Assembly: GCF_003945385.1 (NCBI RefSeq)
Contig: NZ_AP018920.1
Span: forward strand, 3,224,001 to 3,288,000
Length of the DNA stretch: 64,000 bases
Origin: Pseudonocardia autotrophica
GTDB taxonomy: Bacteria > Actinomycetota > Actinomycetes > Mycobacteriales > Pseudonocardiaceae
Reading direction: 5' to 3'
Part shown: positions 53,193 to 61,063 of the stretch, in pieces
Position numbering within the stretch: the stretch's first letter is position 1
Layout of the letters: every line of letters starts with the position of its first letter
The notes under the pieces: generated by a model
The model's input: only the letters and a program-made list of their open reading frames with translations
Databases searched by the model: none
Told to the model about the DNA's origin: nothing
Translations under genes and position numbers: made by a program

Positions 53193-53798
53193 TCAGCCGA
53201 TGGCCGGGTGCGTCTGCGACCGGAACGCCTGGGCGATCAGCACGATCCCGGACGCCACGGCGAACGCGCCGATCAGCCAGAGCAGCGCGAGGATCCCCGA
53301 GGCGGGCCAGACCAGCAGCAGCACACCGAACAGCACGTCGAGCGCCGCCCGGCCGGCGATCCAGCCCCACGGCCCGCCGTGCTTGCGGACCTCGTTCGCC
53401 GAGATCGCGGTGACGACACCCGCCATGATCGCCCAGAACGCGATCACGAACAGGATCGCGATCGCCGCCGACGCGGGCAGCGTGAACGCGACGACACCGG
53501 CGATGACCGAGACCACGCCCTGCGCGACCGTCCAGCCCCAGCCGGGGCGCTCGGCCCGGTGCCGGATTCCGAGCACGATCGCGGCGACGCCGTCGACCAG
53601 CGCGTACGCCGCGAACACGAAGATCAGCGCCAGCAGCGCGAGCCCGGGTGTCAACAGCACCGCGAGCCCGAACGCCAGAACCAGGACACCACGCAGCACG
53701 ACGAGCGCGCGTACCTGCGTGGAGACCGCACCGTTCCCGGCCGGGCCCACCGGCGCCGAGGCGCCGGTCCCGTCGTCGATGTTGGTCGTGTCTGCCAT
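53193..53798 (-). CDS. HdeD/DUF308-family membrane protein
   Basis: A 201-residue protein with six short hydrophobic segments in three repeats of the DUF308 type (LVVLRGVLVLAFGLAVLLTPG, GWGWTVAQGVVSVIAGVVAF, LDVLFGVLLLVWPASGILALLW). HdeD proteins are linked with acid resistance in Escherichia coli; the role in actinobacteria is unknown. A Gly/Ala/Asp-rich N-terminus precedes the first segment. GGAG lies 10 nt before the ATG. It is 26 bp downstream of the AI-2E-type gene on the same strand, so they probably form a two-gene operon. Confidence 0.9.
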   Translation of the reverse strand: MADTTNIDDGTGASAPVGPAGNGAVSTQVRALVVLRGVLVLAFGLAVLLTPGLALLALIFVFAAYALVDGVAAIVLGIRHRAERPGWGWTVAQGVVSVIAGVVAFTLPASAAIAILFVIAFWAIMAGVVTAISANEVRKHGGPWGWIAGRAALDVLFGVLLLVWPASGILALLWLIGAFAVASGIVLIAQAFRSQTHPAIG

Positions 53799-53824
53799 TT
53801 CTCGCTCTCCGTCCGATCAGCACA

Positions 53825-55048
53825 TCAGGGTTGTCGTGCGTCCGGGGCCGCCTGCGGGCCGGCGTCGAGAGGCCGGCCCGCTGGCGCCGGATCGGACGTC
53901 GGCTCGGGGAATGGTCCCGCTCCGGGAGCGGGGTCGGTCGGGTCGAAGGTCCCGCTCGTCCCGGTGTCGTCGGCGGCCGGATCCGGTGCCGCCGGCCCGC
54001 CCGCCGGGGCCGCGACCGGAGTGCTGCCGAGCAGCGCGTCCATCCACTGCGCGCGCGGGTCGGCGTCCACCAGCAGCAGCTTCACCAACAGGGTCAGCGG
54101 CACCGCCAGCACCGCGCCGAGCGGACCGAGCAGCCAGGCCCAGAACACCAGCGCGACCAGGGTCACCGACACCGAGAGCCCGACCGCGTTGCCGACGAAC
54201 CGGGGCTGCACCAGCGAGGTCAGCACGAAGTTGAGCACGATGAACACCACCGACACGGCCAGCGCCATCCCGGGGCCGCCGGCCAGCAGCGCCAGCAGCA
54301 CCGGCGGGAAGAACCCGATCCAGAACCCGATGTAGGGGATGTAGTTGGTGATGAACACCAGCAGCCCCCACAGCACCGCCAGCGGTACTCCGAGCGCGGC
54401 CAGCAGCACGGCGTCGAGAAGGCCGGTGACCAGGCCGACCACCGTCGTGACGACCAGGAACCGGCGGGTCCCGTAGGCGAACCGGCGCAGCGCGTCGGCG
54501 ATCGCCGGGCGGACGGCGGCGACGGCGTCGAGTCGCGCCGAGGCGGCGGTGGACTCGATCCCGAGGAACAGCAGCAGCGAGAACAGGAAGATCAGGTTCC
54601 CGGCCAGCCCGGCGACCTGCAGCAGCATCCCGGCGGCGAGGGTGGTGACCCGCCGGGCGTCCAGCGACGACGCCAGCGCCTGCAGCTGCTCGGCGCCGAC
54701 GCCGAACGCCGCGGCCTGCGCGGTGAATCCGGAGACGAGCTGGTTCGCCTCGGCCGCGTAGCCGGGCAGCACCGTGACCAGCCGGGCGATCGAGACGACG
54801 ACCACCGCGGACTGCGCCAGCAGCAGTCCGTAGATCGCGAGCAGCAGCACCGTCGTGGCGAGCCAGCCCGGCACCCCGGCCCGGCGCAGCCTGCCGTGCA
54901 GCGGATGCACCACGATCACCACCACCAGTGCCAGGAACACCGGTCCGACGAGCCAGGCGGCGGCGTACAGCCCGGCGGCCGCGACGACGGCTCCCGCCGC
55001 TCCGAGCAGGACGGTCGCGGCACGGGGGAGCGAGGCGTTCTCCGGCAT
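53825..55048 (-). CDS. AI-2E family transporter
   Basis: The 407-residue protein has about eight membrane segments in the AI-2E (PerM/TqsA) pattern: early segments AAGLYAAAWLVGPVFLALVVVIVVHPLHGRLRRAGVP (two spans), VLWGLLVFITNYIPYIGFWIGFFPPVLLALLAGG (family signature) and VQPRFVGNAVGLS. Members export signalling molecules or ions; substrate unknown. The last 70 residues are a Pro/Asp/Ala-rich disordered tail. ATG 55048 is the first Met; no strong ribosome binding site is visible. Likely co-transcribed with the HdeD gene. Confidence 0.9.
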   Translation of the reverse strand: MPENASLPRAATVLLGAAGAVVAAAGLYAAAWLVGPVFLALVVVIVVHPLHGRLRRAGVPGWLATTVLLLAIYGLLLAQSAVVVVSIARLVTVLPGYAAEANQLVSGFTAQAAAFGVGAEQLQALASSLDARRVTTLAAGMLLQVAGLAGNLIFLFSLLLFLGIESTAASARLDAVAAVRPAIADALRRFAYGTRRFLVVTTVVGLVTGLLDAVLLAALGVPLAVLWGLLVFITNYIPYIGFWIGFFPPVLLALLAGGPGMALAVSVVFIVLNFVLTSLVQPRFVGNAVGLSVSVTLVALVFWAWLLGPLGAVLAVPLTLLVKLLLVDADPRAQWMDALLGSTPVAAPAGGPAAPDPAADDTGTSGTFDPTDPAPGAGPFPEPTSDPAPAGRPLDAGPQAAPDARQP

Positions 55049-55138
55049 GCTGATCTTCTAGCGCCCCGCGGGGCCGCCGGTAACGGACTTAGGGCCCTGA
55101 TCGCGGGATGCGGGCGGCTCGTCGTGGAGGATGGACCG

Positions 55139-56584
55139 ATGCGCGCGCAGATCCGGCACGGGGTGACGCGGCTGCGCCGCATCCCCGAGCGGTCGCCGTT
55201 GATCGGGCACGCGCAGCGCGCGGTCGACCGCTACCGGCGCCAGCGGGGCAACCACCTGTCCGCAGCGGTCGCCTTCTACACCGTGATCGCGGCCGTCCCG
55301 CTGGCGATGGTGCTGTTCGTCGCGGTCGGGTTCCTGGTGTTCTGGCGGACGACCTCGCAGGACGATCTGGTGGCCGCCGTCCAGACGACGTTCCCGCCCG
55401 GGCTGATGTCGGCCGTGGAACCGGTGCTGGCGACCGCGGTGGAGCAGCGCGGCTCGCTGGTCGGGATCGGCGCGCTCGGCGCGCTGTGGGCGGGCACGAC
55501 CTGGACGTCGTACCTGCGGGAGGCGCTGTCCGCGCAGTTCCGGCTGCCCGCGGTGCGGATGGTCTCGCCGCGCCGGGTGTTCTGGGACCTGTGGGCGCTG
55601 CTGGTGCTGGGGGCGGCGGTGCTCGGGTCGATCGGGGTCACGCTGGCCGTCACCGGGCTCGCCGGGCTCACCCTGGAGCTGTTCGGGCTGCGCGACGCGA
55701 TCGGCGGCCGGATCGTGCTGCGGGTGGTCGGGGCGGTGCTGGTGCTGGTGGTCGACACGGCGGTGCTGTGCTTCGTGCTGGCCCGGCTGCCGCGCCGCCC
55801 GGTGCCGCTGCGCCGGGTGCTGCGGCCCGCTGCGGCCGGGGCGGTCGCGCTGGAGTTGTTGAAGCTGGGCACGGCACTGGCGGTCGGTGCGGTCTCGGAG
55901 ACCGCGGGCGTCGCCGTGTTCGGCACTGTGCTCGCGACGCTGTTCTTCCTGTTCGCGATGTCCCGGCTGCTGGTGATGCTGGCCGCCTGGGTGGCGACCG
56001 ACGGAAGCGACACTGCCGATGGAACCGACACTGCCGTCGGGACCGACACTGCCGTTGGAACCGACACTGCCGTTGGAACCGACACTGCCGTTGGAACCGA
56101 CACTGCCGTTGGAACCGACACTGCCGTTGGAACCGACACTGCCGTTGGAACCGACACTGCCGTTGGAACCGACACTGCCGTTGGAACCGACACTGCCGTT
56201 GGAACCGACACTGCCGTTGGAACCGACACTGCCGTTGGAACCGACACTGCCGTTGGAACCGACACTGCCGTTGGAACCGACACTGCCGTTGGAACCGACA
56301 CTGCCGTTGGAACCGACACTGCCGTTGGAACCGACACTGCCGTTGGAACCGACACTGCCGTTGGAACCGACACTGCCGTTGGAACCGACACTGCCGTTGG
56401 AACCGACACTGCCGTTGGAACCGACACTGCCGTTGGAACCGACACTGCCGTTGGAACCGACACTGCCGTTGGAACCGACACTGCCGTTGGAACCGACACT
56501 GCCGACGGGACCCACCCGGCCGACACAGCCGCGGGTCAGCCGCCGAAGGCCGACACGAACTGCTCCGCCGACGTCGCCCGGTAG
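55139..56584 (+). CDS. YihY/virulence-factor-BrkB family membrane protein with repeat tail
   Basis: The first 290 residues are a YihY (UPF0761)-type membrane domain with about six segments: NHLSAAVAFYTVIAAVPLAMVLF (family start), LVGIGALGALWAGTTWTSYLREAL and PAAAGAVALELLKLGTALAVG. Its biochemical role is unsettled. From residue about 291 follows an acidic tail of 28 six-residue units DTAVGT, encoded by an 18-bp minisatellite, and a short end (AGQPPKADTNCSADVAR). The tail uses codons GTT, GGA and ACT, rare elsewhere here. GGAGG is 8 nt before the ATG. The 3' end overlaps the convergent hydrolase gene by 49 bp. Confidence 0.85.
   Translation: MRAQIRHGVTRLRRIPERSPLIGHAQRAVDRYRRQRGNHLSAAVAFYTVIAAVPLAMVLFVAVGFLVFWRTTSQDDLVAAVQTTFPPGLMSAVEPVLATAVEQRGSLVGIGALGALWAGTTWTSYLREALSAQFRLPAVRMVSPRRVFWDLWALLVLGAAVLGSIGVTLAVTGLAGLTLELFGLRDAIGGRIVLRVVGAVLVLVVDTAVLCFVLARLPRRPVPLRRVLRPAAAGAVALELLKLGTALAVGAVSETAGVAVFGTVLATLFFLFAMSRLLVMLAAWVATDGSDTADGTDTAVGTDTAVGTDTAVGTDTAVGTDTAVGTDTAVGTDTAVGTDTAVGTDTAVGTDTAVGTDTAVGTDTAVGTDTAVGTDTAVGTDTAVGTDTAVGTDTAVGTDTAVGTDTAVGTDTAVGTDTAVGTDTAVGTDTAVGTDTAVGTDTAVGTDTAVGTDTADGTHPADTAAGQPPKADTNCSADVAR
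56009..56512. repeat. 28-copy perfect 18-bp minisatellite
   Basis: GACACTGCCGTTGGAACC is repeated 28 times. Copies 3-27 are identical; copies 1, 2 and 28 differ at one to three positions. Because 18 is a multiple of 3, all six frames stay open. On the plus strand it encodes DTAVGT within the YihY-type protein. The near-perfect identity implies recent expansion or active homogenisation. Confidence 0.97.
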
Positions 56585-57252
56585 ACCATGTTGGTGCGCT
56601 GCACGTCCTCCAGCGCGGCACTGGGTGCGTCGGTGTAGCGGTGACCGGGGTAGACGGTCGGGTTGCCCTTCAGCGACGCCAGCTGCTGCAGCGAGTGGTA
56701 CATCTGCGCGGCGTCACCGCCGGGGAAGTCGGTGCGCCCGCAGCCCTGCAGGAACAGCGTGTCCCCGGCGACGAGCTTGTCGCCGTCCGGGTCCTGGACC
56801 AGGAAGCACTGGCTGCCCGGGGTGTGCCCGGGGGTGTGCAGCAGCCGGATCCGCAGTGCGCCGATCTCCAGCACGTCGTCGTGGTCGTGCGGGGTCAGGT
56901 CGGTCGCGGACAGTCCGGTCACCCGGGTCACGTAGTCGGCCTCGGCCCGCTGCACGTGCACCGGGACCGGATGCTTGCCGAGCAGCTCGGCCAGACCGAC
57001 GAGATCGAAGCCCATCATCGAGCCGCCGACGTGGTCGGGGTGGTGGTGGGTGGCCAGCACGCCGGTGAGCCGCATGCCGTCGGCGTCGAGCGTCGAGAGC
57101 AGCTCGTCGGGGGAGTACGCGGGATCGACGACGACGGCCTCCCCGGACTCCCGGTCCCCGATCAGGTAGGAGAAGTTGACCATCTGGGTGGCCACCGGGT
57201 CGCCGACGGCGTAGTCCTGGCCGGAGAGCAGCTGGCGGAAGTACAGGCCCAT
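56536..57252 (-). CDS. Metallo-beta-lactamase-fold hydrolase (glyoxalase II-like)
   Basis: The 238-residue enzyme has the MBL-fold zinc motif THHHPDHVGG, then HTPGHTPGSQCFLV, VAGDTLFLQGCGRTDFPGGD and a final HxH-type YPGHRYTD, all as in the persulfide dioxygenase/glyoxalase II branch. Substrate is probably a thiol ester or persulfide. It is leaderless: on the minus strand TAGGGT lies 7 nt before ATG 57252. It is divergent from pepQ with only 31 bp between start codons, and its 3' end overlaps the YihY gene tail. Confidence 0.93.
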   Translation of the reverse strand: MGLYFRQLLSGQDYAVGDPVATQMVNFSYLIGDRESGEAVVVDPAYSPDELLSTLDADGMRLTGVLATHHHPDHVGGSMMGFDLVGLAELLGKHPVPVHVQRAEADYVTRVTGLSATDLTPHDHDDVLEIGALRIRLLHTPGHTPGSQCFLVQDPDGDKLVAGDTLFLQGCGRTDFPGGDAAQMYHSLQQLASLKGNPTVYPGHRYTDAPSAALEDVQRTNMVYRATSAEQFVSAFGG

Positions 57253-57259
57253 GCGCGTG

Positions 57260-57276
57260 ACCCTAGGACATAGGGT
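57260..57276. promoter_or_regulatory. Abutting divergent -10 boxes forming an inverted repeat
   Basis: ACCCTA (minus-strand TAGGGT, 57260-57265) and TAGGGT (57271-57276) are 5 bp apart. Each lies exactly 7 nt from its own start codon (57252 and 57284). With one flanking base they form the dyad GACCCTA-N5-TAGGGTC. Each promoter's -35 must lie in the opposite gene, so polymerases cannot occupy both at once. Confidence 0.7.
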
Positions 57277-57283
57277 CGGGCGC

Positions 57284-58363
57284 ATGAGCCACCCCGACCG
57301 GCGCGACCGCCTCCGCACCGTCCTGCGTGCCGCCGGGCTGGACGCGCTGCTGGTCACCGACCTGCTCGACGTGCGGTACCTGACCGGGTTCACCGGCTCG
57401 AACGCCGCCGCCGTGATCGGCGCGGATCCGGCGGGTGACCTGCTGTGCACCGACGGCCGCTACCGGCTCCAGGCCGCCGGGCAGAGCCCGGATCTCGACG
57501 TCGTGATCGATCGGCCGAGCGGGCCGGCCGCGGCCGCCCGGGTGCCGGCCGGCTCGACGCTGGGCTACGACTCGGCCGGACTGACCGTCGACGGTCTCGC
57601 GGCCGTCCGGGATGCGACGCCGGGCCGCCGGCTGCTCCGGGCGCCGGGCCTGGTCGGCGGGCTGCGCGCGGTGAAGGACGCCGCCGAGGTCGACGCCGTC
57701 CGCCGGGCCTGCGAGCTGGCCGACACCGCGCTGCGCGGGCTGCTCGACGCCGGCGGCCTGATCCCGGGCCGGACCGAGCGGGAGGTGGCACTGGACCTGG
57801 AGGACCGGATGCGCCGGCTCGGAGCCGCCGGGCCGTCGTTCGAGACGATCCTCGCGGCCGGACCGAACTCGGCCGTACCGCACCACCGCCCGACCGGTGC
57901 CGAGCTGCGCCGCGGTGACCTCGTGAAGATCGACTTCGGGGCCACGCTGGACGGCTACCACTCCGACACCACCCGCACCTTCTGCCTCGGGCCGGCCGCC
58001 GGCTGGCAGCGCGAGCTGCACGCGCTGGTCGACGCCGCCGCGTCCGCCGGGCGGGCCGCGCTGCTCGACGGTGCCGTCGTCACCGACGTCGACGCCGCCG
58101 CCCGCGACGTGGTCGCCGACGCCGGGCACGCCGACGAGTTCCCGCACGGCCTCGGGCACGGCGTCGGCCTCGCCGTGCACGAGGCACCGTGGCTGACCCG
58201 GACCGGGCTCGGGACCGTCGCCGCCGGACAGCTGGTCACGGTCGAGCCGGGGGTCTACCTGGAGGGTCGCGGCGGTGTCCGGATCGAGGACCTGCTGCAC
58301 GTCGTCGCCGGCGGCCCGCCGGTGCCGCTCACCACGCTGCCGCGCGAGCTCGTCGAGGTCTGA
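57284..58363 (+). CDS. pepQ: Xaa-Pro aminopeptidase/dipeptidase (M24B)
   Basis: The 359-residue protein has a creatinase-like N-terminal domain (LDALLVTDLLDVRYLTGFTGSNAAAVI) and a pita-bread metallopeptidase domain. Metal ligands are Asp in VKIDFGATLDGYHSDTTRTF, His in FPHGLGHGVGLAVHE, and Glu in VTVEPGVYLEGRGGVRIEDLL. It removes N-terminal residues before proline. In relatives pepQ precedes efp and nusB; here an ABC importer follows instead. ATG 57284 is leaderless. Confidence 0.94.
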   Translation: MSHPDRRDRLRTVLRAAGLDALLVTDLLDVRYLTGFTGSNAAAVIGADPAGDLLCTDGRYRLQAAGQSPDLDVVIDRPSGPAAAARVPAGSTLGYDSAGLTVDGLAAVRDATPGRRLLRAPGLVGGLRAVKDAAEVDAVRRACELADTALRGLLDAGGLIPGRTEREVALDLEDRMRRLGAAGPSFETILAAGPNSAVPHHRPTGAELRRGDLVKIDFGATLDGYHSDTTRTFCLGPAAGWQRELHALVDAAASAGRAALLDGAVVTDVDAAARDVVADAGHADEFPHGLGHGVGLAVHEAPWLTRTGLGTVAAGQLVTVEPGVYLEGRGGVRIEDLLHVVAGGPPVPLTTLPRELVEV

Positions 58364-58473
58364 GCTGCACCGGCCCGGGGGCACCGGCCTACGTCATCCG
58401 TCGTAGCCGGAACGTGACGGGCCGCCGCCGCTGTGCCGTCAACCGTCCGGCGCGGGTCCGCGCGCGCCGCTCG

Positions 58474-58479
58474 TAGGGT
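58474..58479 (+). promoter_or_regulatory. -10 box of the NMT1-type ABC operon
   Basis: TAGGGT matches the local -10 pattern, giving a leader of about 120 nt before the first permease gene. Confidence 0.4.
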
Positions 58480-58564
58480 CCGAGCACGCCGGCCGTCGTG
58501 GCAGGGCCCGGCGGATCCCGAGTGGACGGCACGGGGGAGCCCGGACGACGCCGCCACCGGAGCA

Positions 58565-58581
58565 GGCCACCGACGGTGGCC
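58565..58581 (+). promoter_or_regulatory. Leader hairpin before the ABC permease
   Basis: GGCCACC-GAC-GGTGGCC is a perfect 7-bp hairpin 11 nt before AAGGAG (58593-58598), the permease ribosome binding site. The surrounding 120-nt leader shows no TPP or other riboswitch signature that I can recognise. Confidence 0.4.
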
Positions 58582-58602
58582 GCGACACGGAGAAGGAGCA
58601 GC

Positions 58603-59460
58603 GTGGCACGAGCCGCGGCCCGGCCCACCGCAGCGCCGGAGAGCAGCGACAACGACCCGCCCCCCGCCCGACCGGCCCGTTCCCCGGTCGCTCCCGGCCG
58701 CCGCCTGCTCCCGCTCGCCGGGGTGGCCGCCGCGATCGGCGTCTTCGAACTCGCCCCGCGGATCGGCCTGGTCGACGAGCGGTTCCTGCCACCGGCGTCG
58801 GCGATGTTCGCCGCACTGGGCCGGCTGGTCGTCGACGGCGCCGGACTGTGGATCCCGGTCGGTCAGACGCTGCAGGGCTGGGCGCTGGGCCTCGGGCTGG
58901 CGGTGCTGCTCGCACTCCCGCTGGGCATCCTGATCGGCTCGGTGTTCCTGCTGTTCATGGCCAGCCGGTCGATCGTGGAGTTCCTCCGGCCGATCCCGTC
59001 GGTGGCGCTGATCCCGCTCGCGGTGCTGGTGTTCGGAGCCGGGCTGGAGAGCAAGGTCTTCCTGGCGGCATGGGCGGCGACCTGGCCGATCCTGCTGCAG
59101 ACCCTCTACGGGGTGCGCGACGTCGATCCGGTCGCCACCGAGACCGCGCGCTCGTTCGGGGTGTCCCGCCGGGACCGGCTGCTGCGGGTGACCCTGCCCA
59201 GTGCGCTGCCCTACGTCGTCACCGGGGTGCGGATCTCCTCGGCGGTGGCGCTGATCCTGGTGGTCACCGCGGAGCTGGTGCTGGGCGCACCGGGGCTCGG
59301 CCAAGAGATCAACATCGCCCGGCAGAGCGCCGCCGTCGACACCATGTACGCCCTGATCATCGTGACCGGGCTGATCGGCTGGGGCCTCAACGCACTGCTG
59401 GCCCGGATCGAGGCCCGGCTGCTCGCCTGGCACCCGTCGCACCGGGAGCAGGGCCGATGA
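58603..59460 (+). CDS. ABC transporter permease, SsuC/TauC-like
   Basis: This 285-residue permease has an Arg/Ala/Pro N-terminus and six or more membrane segments with the EAA loop RSFGVSRRDRLLRVTLPSALPYVVTGVRI, the SsuC/TauC family pattern for sulfonate, nitrate or pyrimidine-precursor importers. GTG 58603 has AAGGAG 4 nt upstream; the frame extends further but without a site. Its stop overlaps the next permease gene by ATGA. Confidence 0.93.
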   Translation: MARAAARPTAAPESSDNDPPPARPARSPVAPGRRLLPLAGVAAAIGVFELAPRIGLVDERFLPPASAMFAALGRLVVDGAGLWIPVGQTLQGWALGLGLAVLLALPLGILIGSVFLLFMASRSIVEFLRPIPSVALIPLAVLVFGAGLESKVFLAAWAATWPILLQTLYGVRDVDPVATETARSFGVSRRDRLLRVTLPSALPYVVTGVRISSAVALILVVTAELVLGAPGLGQEINIARQSAAVDTMYALIIVTGLIGWGLNALLARIEARLLAWHPSHREQGR

Positions 59461-60242
59461 GCGCGCCGACCCGGCAGCAGCGCAGGACCGGCCTGGGGCT
59501 CGAGGTGGCCGTGCCGGTGCTGGTGCTCGTGGCATGGGCGGTGCTGTCGCAGGGCAGCGAGTCGTTCTACTTCCCGCCGCTGACCGACATCTTCCGGGCG
59601 TTCGCGGACACCTGGCTGTTCGAGCGGGTCGGCAGCGACGTCGTTCCCAGCCTCTCCCGGCTGTTCGCGGGCTATCTGATCGCGGTCGTCGCAGCCGTCG
59701 GGATCGGATTGGCACTGGGCCTGTCCGACACCGCCCGCCGGATGTGCGATCCGGTCGTGCAGTTCCTGCGGGCGATCCCGCCACCGGTGCTGATCCCGGC
59801 CGGGATCCTGGTGCTCGGCGTCGGCTCGACGATGAAGGTCGCGCTGATCGCGTTCGTCTGCTTCTGGCCGATCCTGCTGAACACCGTCGACGGCGTCGCC
59901 GGTGTCGACCCGACACTGCGGGAGACGGCGCGCAGCTACCGGATCCCGCGCGGCGAGTACCTGCGCCGGGTCGTGCTGCCATCGGCGTCACCGCAGATCT
60001 TCGCCGGCGCACGGGTGAGCCTGTCGATCGCGGTGATCATGATGGTGGTGTCGGAGATGGTCGCCAGCACCGAGGGCATCGGTTACTTCGTCCTGCAGTC
60101 CCAGCGCACCTACGCCATCACCGAGATGTGGTCCGGGATATTCCTGCTCGCCCTGCTCGGCTACGCCCTCAACGGCCTGTTCCTGCTCGTCGAGCGGCGC
60201 GCGCTGCGGTGGCACCGCGGCGCCCGCGCCGGCTCGGCCTGA
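59457..60242 (+). CDS. ABC transporter permease, second subunit
   Basis: A 261-residue permease of the same SsuC/TauC family with loop ARSYRIPRGEYLRRVVLPSASPQIFAGARV. Two different permease genes with one ATPase imply a heterodimeric membrane channel, which is less common than homodimers in this family. Overlaps the first permease by 4 bp. Confidence 0.92.
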   Translation: MSAPTRQQRRTGLGLEVAVPVLVLVAWAVLSQGSESFYFPPLTDIFRAFADTWLFERVGSDVVPSLSRLFAGYLIAVVAAVGIGLALGLSDTARRMCDPVVQFLRAIPPPVLIPAGILVLGVGSTMKVALIAFVCFWPILLNTVDGVAGVDPTLRETARSYRIPRGEYLRRVVLPSASPQIFAGARVSLSIAVIMMVVSEMVASTEGIGYFVLQSQRTYAITEMWSGIFLLALLGYALNGLFLLVERRALRWHRGARAGSA

Positions 60243-60261
60243 CCTCCCGGGAGGCATCTCC

Positions 60262-61047
60262 ATGCTGCACGTCGAACACCTGCGGATGGTCTACGGCGAG
60301 GGCACCCGATCGGCGTTCGAGGCGGTCCGGGACGTCTCCTTCTCGGTGACCGAGCAGGAGCTCGTGACGATCGTCGGGCCGTCCGGCGCCGGAAAGACCA
60401 CCCTGCTCAAGTGCGTCGCCGGGCTGCTGCCGCAGACCGCGGGCACGATCACCCTGGACGGGGAGCCGGTCGACGGCCCGCCGGAGAAGATGGCGCTGGT
60501 CTTCCAGGACTACTCCCGCTCGCTCTACCCGTGGATGACGGTCGAGCAGAACGTCGCGTTCCCGCTGAAGCGCCGCAAGCTCGCCGCCGACGCGCTCACC
60601 ACGCTGGTCGGCGAGACCCTCGGCTCGGTCGGGCTGGCCGACGCCGGCGCGAAGTACCCGTGGCAGCTCTCCGGCGGGATGCAGCAGCGGGTGGCGATCG
60701 CCAGAGCACTCGCCTACCAGCCGGAGATCCTGCTGATGGACGAGCCGTTCGCCTCGGTGGACGCGCAGACCCGGGCCGACCTGGAGGATCTCGTACTCGA
60801 TCTGCGGGCCCGCTACGGCATCACCGTGCTGCTGGTGACCCACGACATCGACGAGGCGGTCTACCTGAGCGACCGGGTCGTCGTGCTCACCCCGTCGCCG
60901 ACCGCGGTCGCGGAGATCGTCGACGTCGGCCTGCCCCGCCCGCGGGATCAGGTCGCGACCAAGGAGCTCGGTGAGTTCACCCGGCTGCGCGGCCACGTCT
61001 GGCGATCGATCAAACGCCCCACCACCCCCGAACCGACGTCCGCCTGA
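60262..61047 (+). CDS. ABC transporter ATP-binding protein, SsuB/TauB-like
   Basis: The 261-residue ATPase has Walker A GPSGAGKTT, Q-loop VFQDYSRSLYPWMTV, signature LSGGMQQRVAIARAL, Walker B ILLMDEPFASVD and switch VTHDIDEA. The family powers import of sulfonates, nitrate or pyrimidine precursors. GGGAGG lies 9 nt before the ATG. It follows the second permease by 19 bp. Confidence 0.95.
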   Translation: MLHVEHLRMVYGEGTRSAFEAVRDVSFSVTEQELVTIVGPSGAGKTTLLKCVAGLLPQTAGTITLDGEPVDGPPEKMALVFQDYSRSLYPWMTVEQNVAFPLKRRKLAADALTTLVGETLGSVGLADAGAKYPWQLSGGMQQRVAIARALAYQPEILLMDEPFASVDAQTRADLEDLVLDLRARYGITVLLVTHDIDEAVYLSDRVVVLTPSPTAVAEIVDVGLPRPRDQVATKELGEFTRLRGHVWRSIKRPTTPEPTSA

Positions 61048-61063
61048 CCGGAAGAGAGTGATC

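Noticed and set aside
56009..56512. CRISPR-like array
   Set aside because: The units are contiguous 18-bp direct repeats with no spacers, inside a coding frame, and no cas genes are present.
55058..56515. Minus-strand frames of 400-490 codons encoding GSNGSV or VSVPTA repeats
   Set aside because: They exist only because the 18-bp repeat unit keeps every frame open; outside the array their translations are low-complexity and antisense to the YihY-type gene.
58474..58602. Possible TPP or glycine riboswitch upstream of the NMT1-type importer
   Set aside because: The conserved TPP core (CTGAGA and the second helix motif) and the glycine aptamer core are not present; only a simple hairpin is seen.
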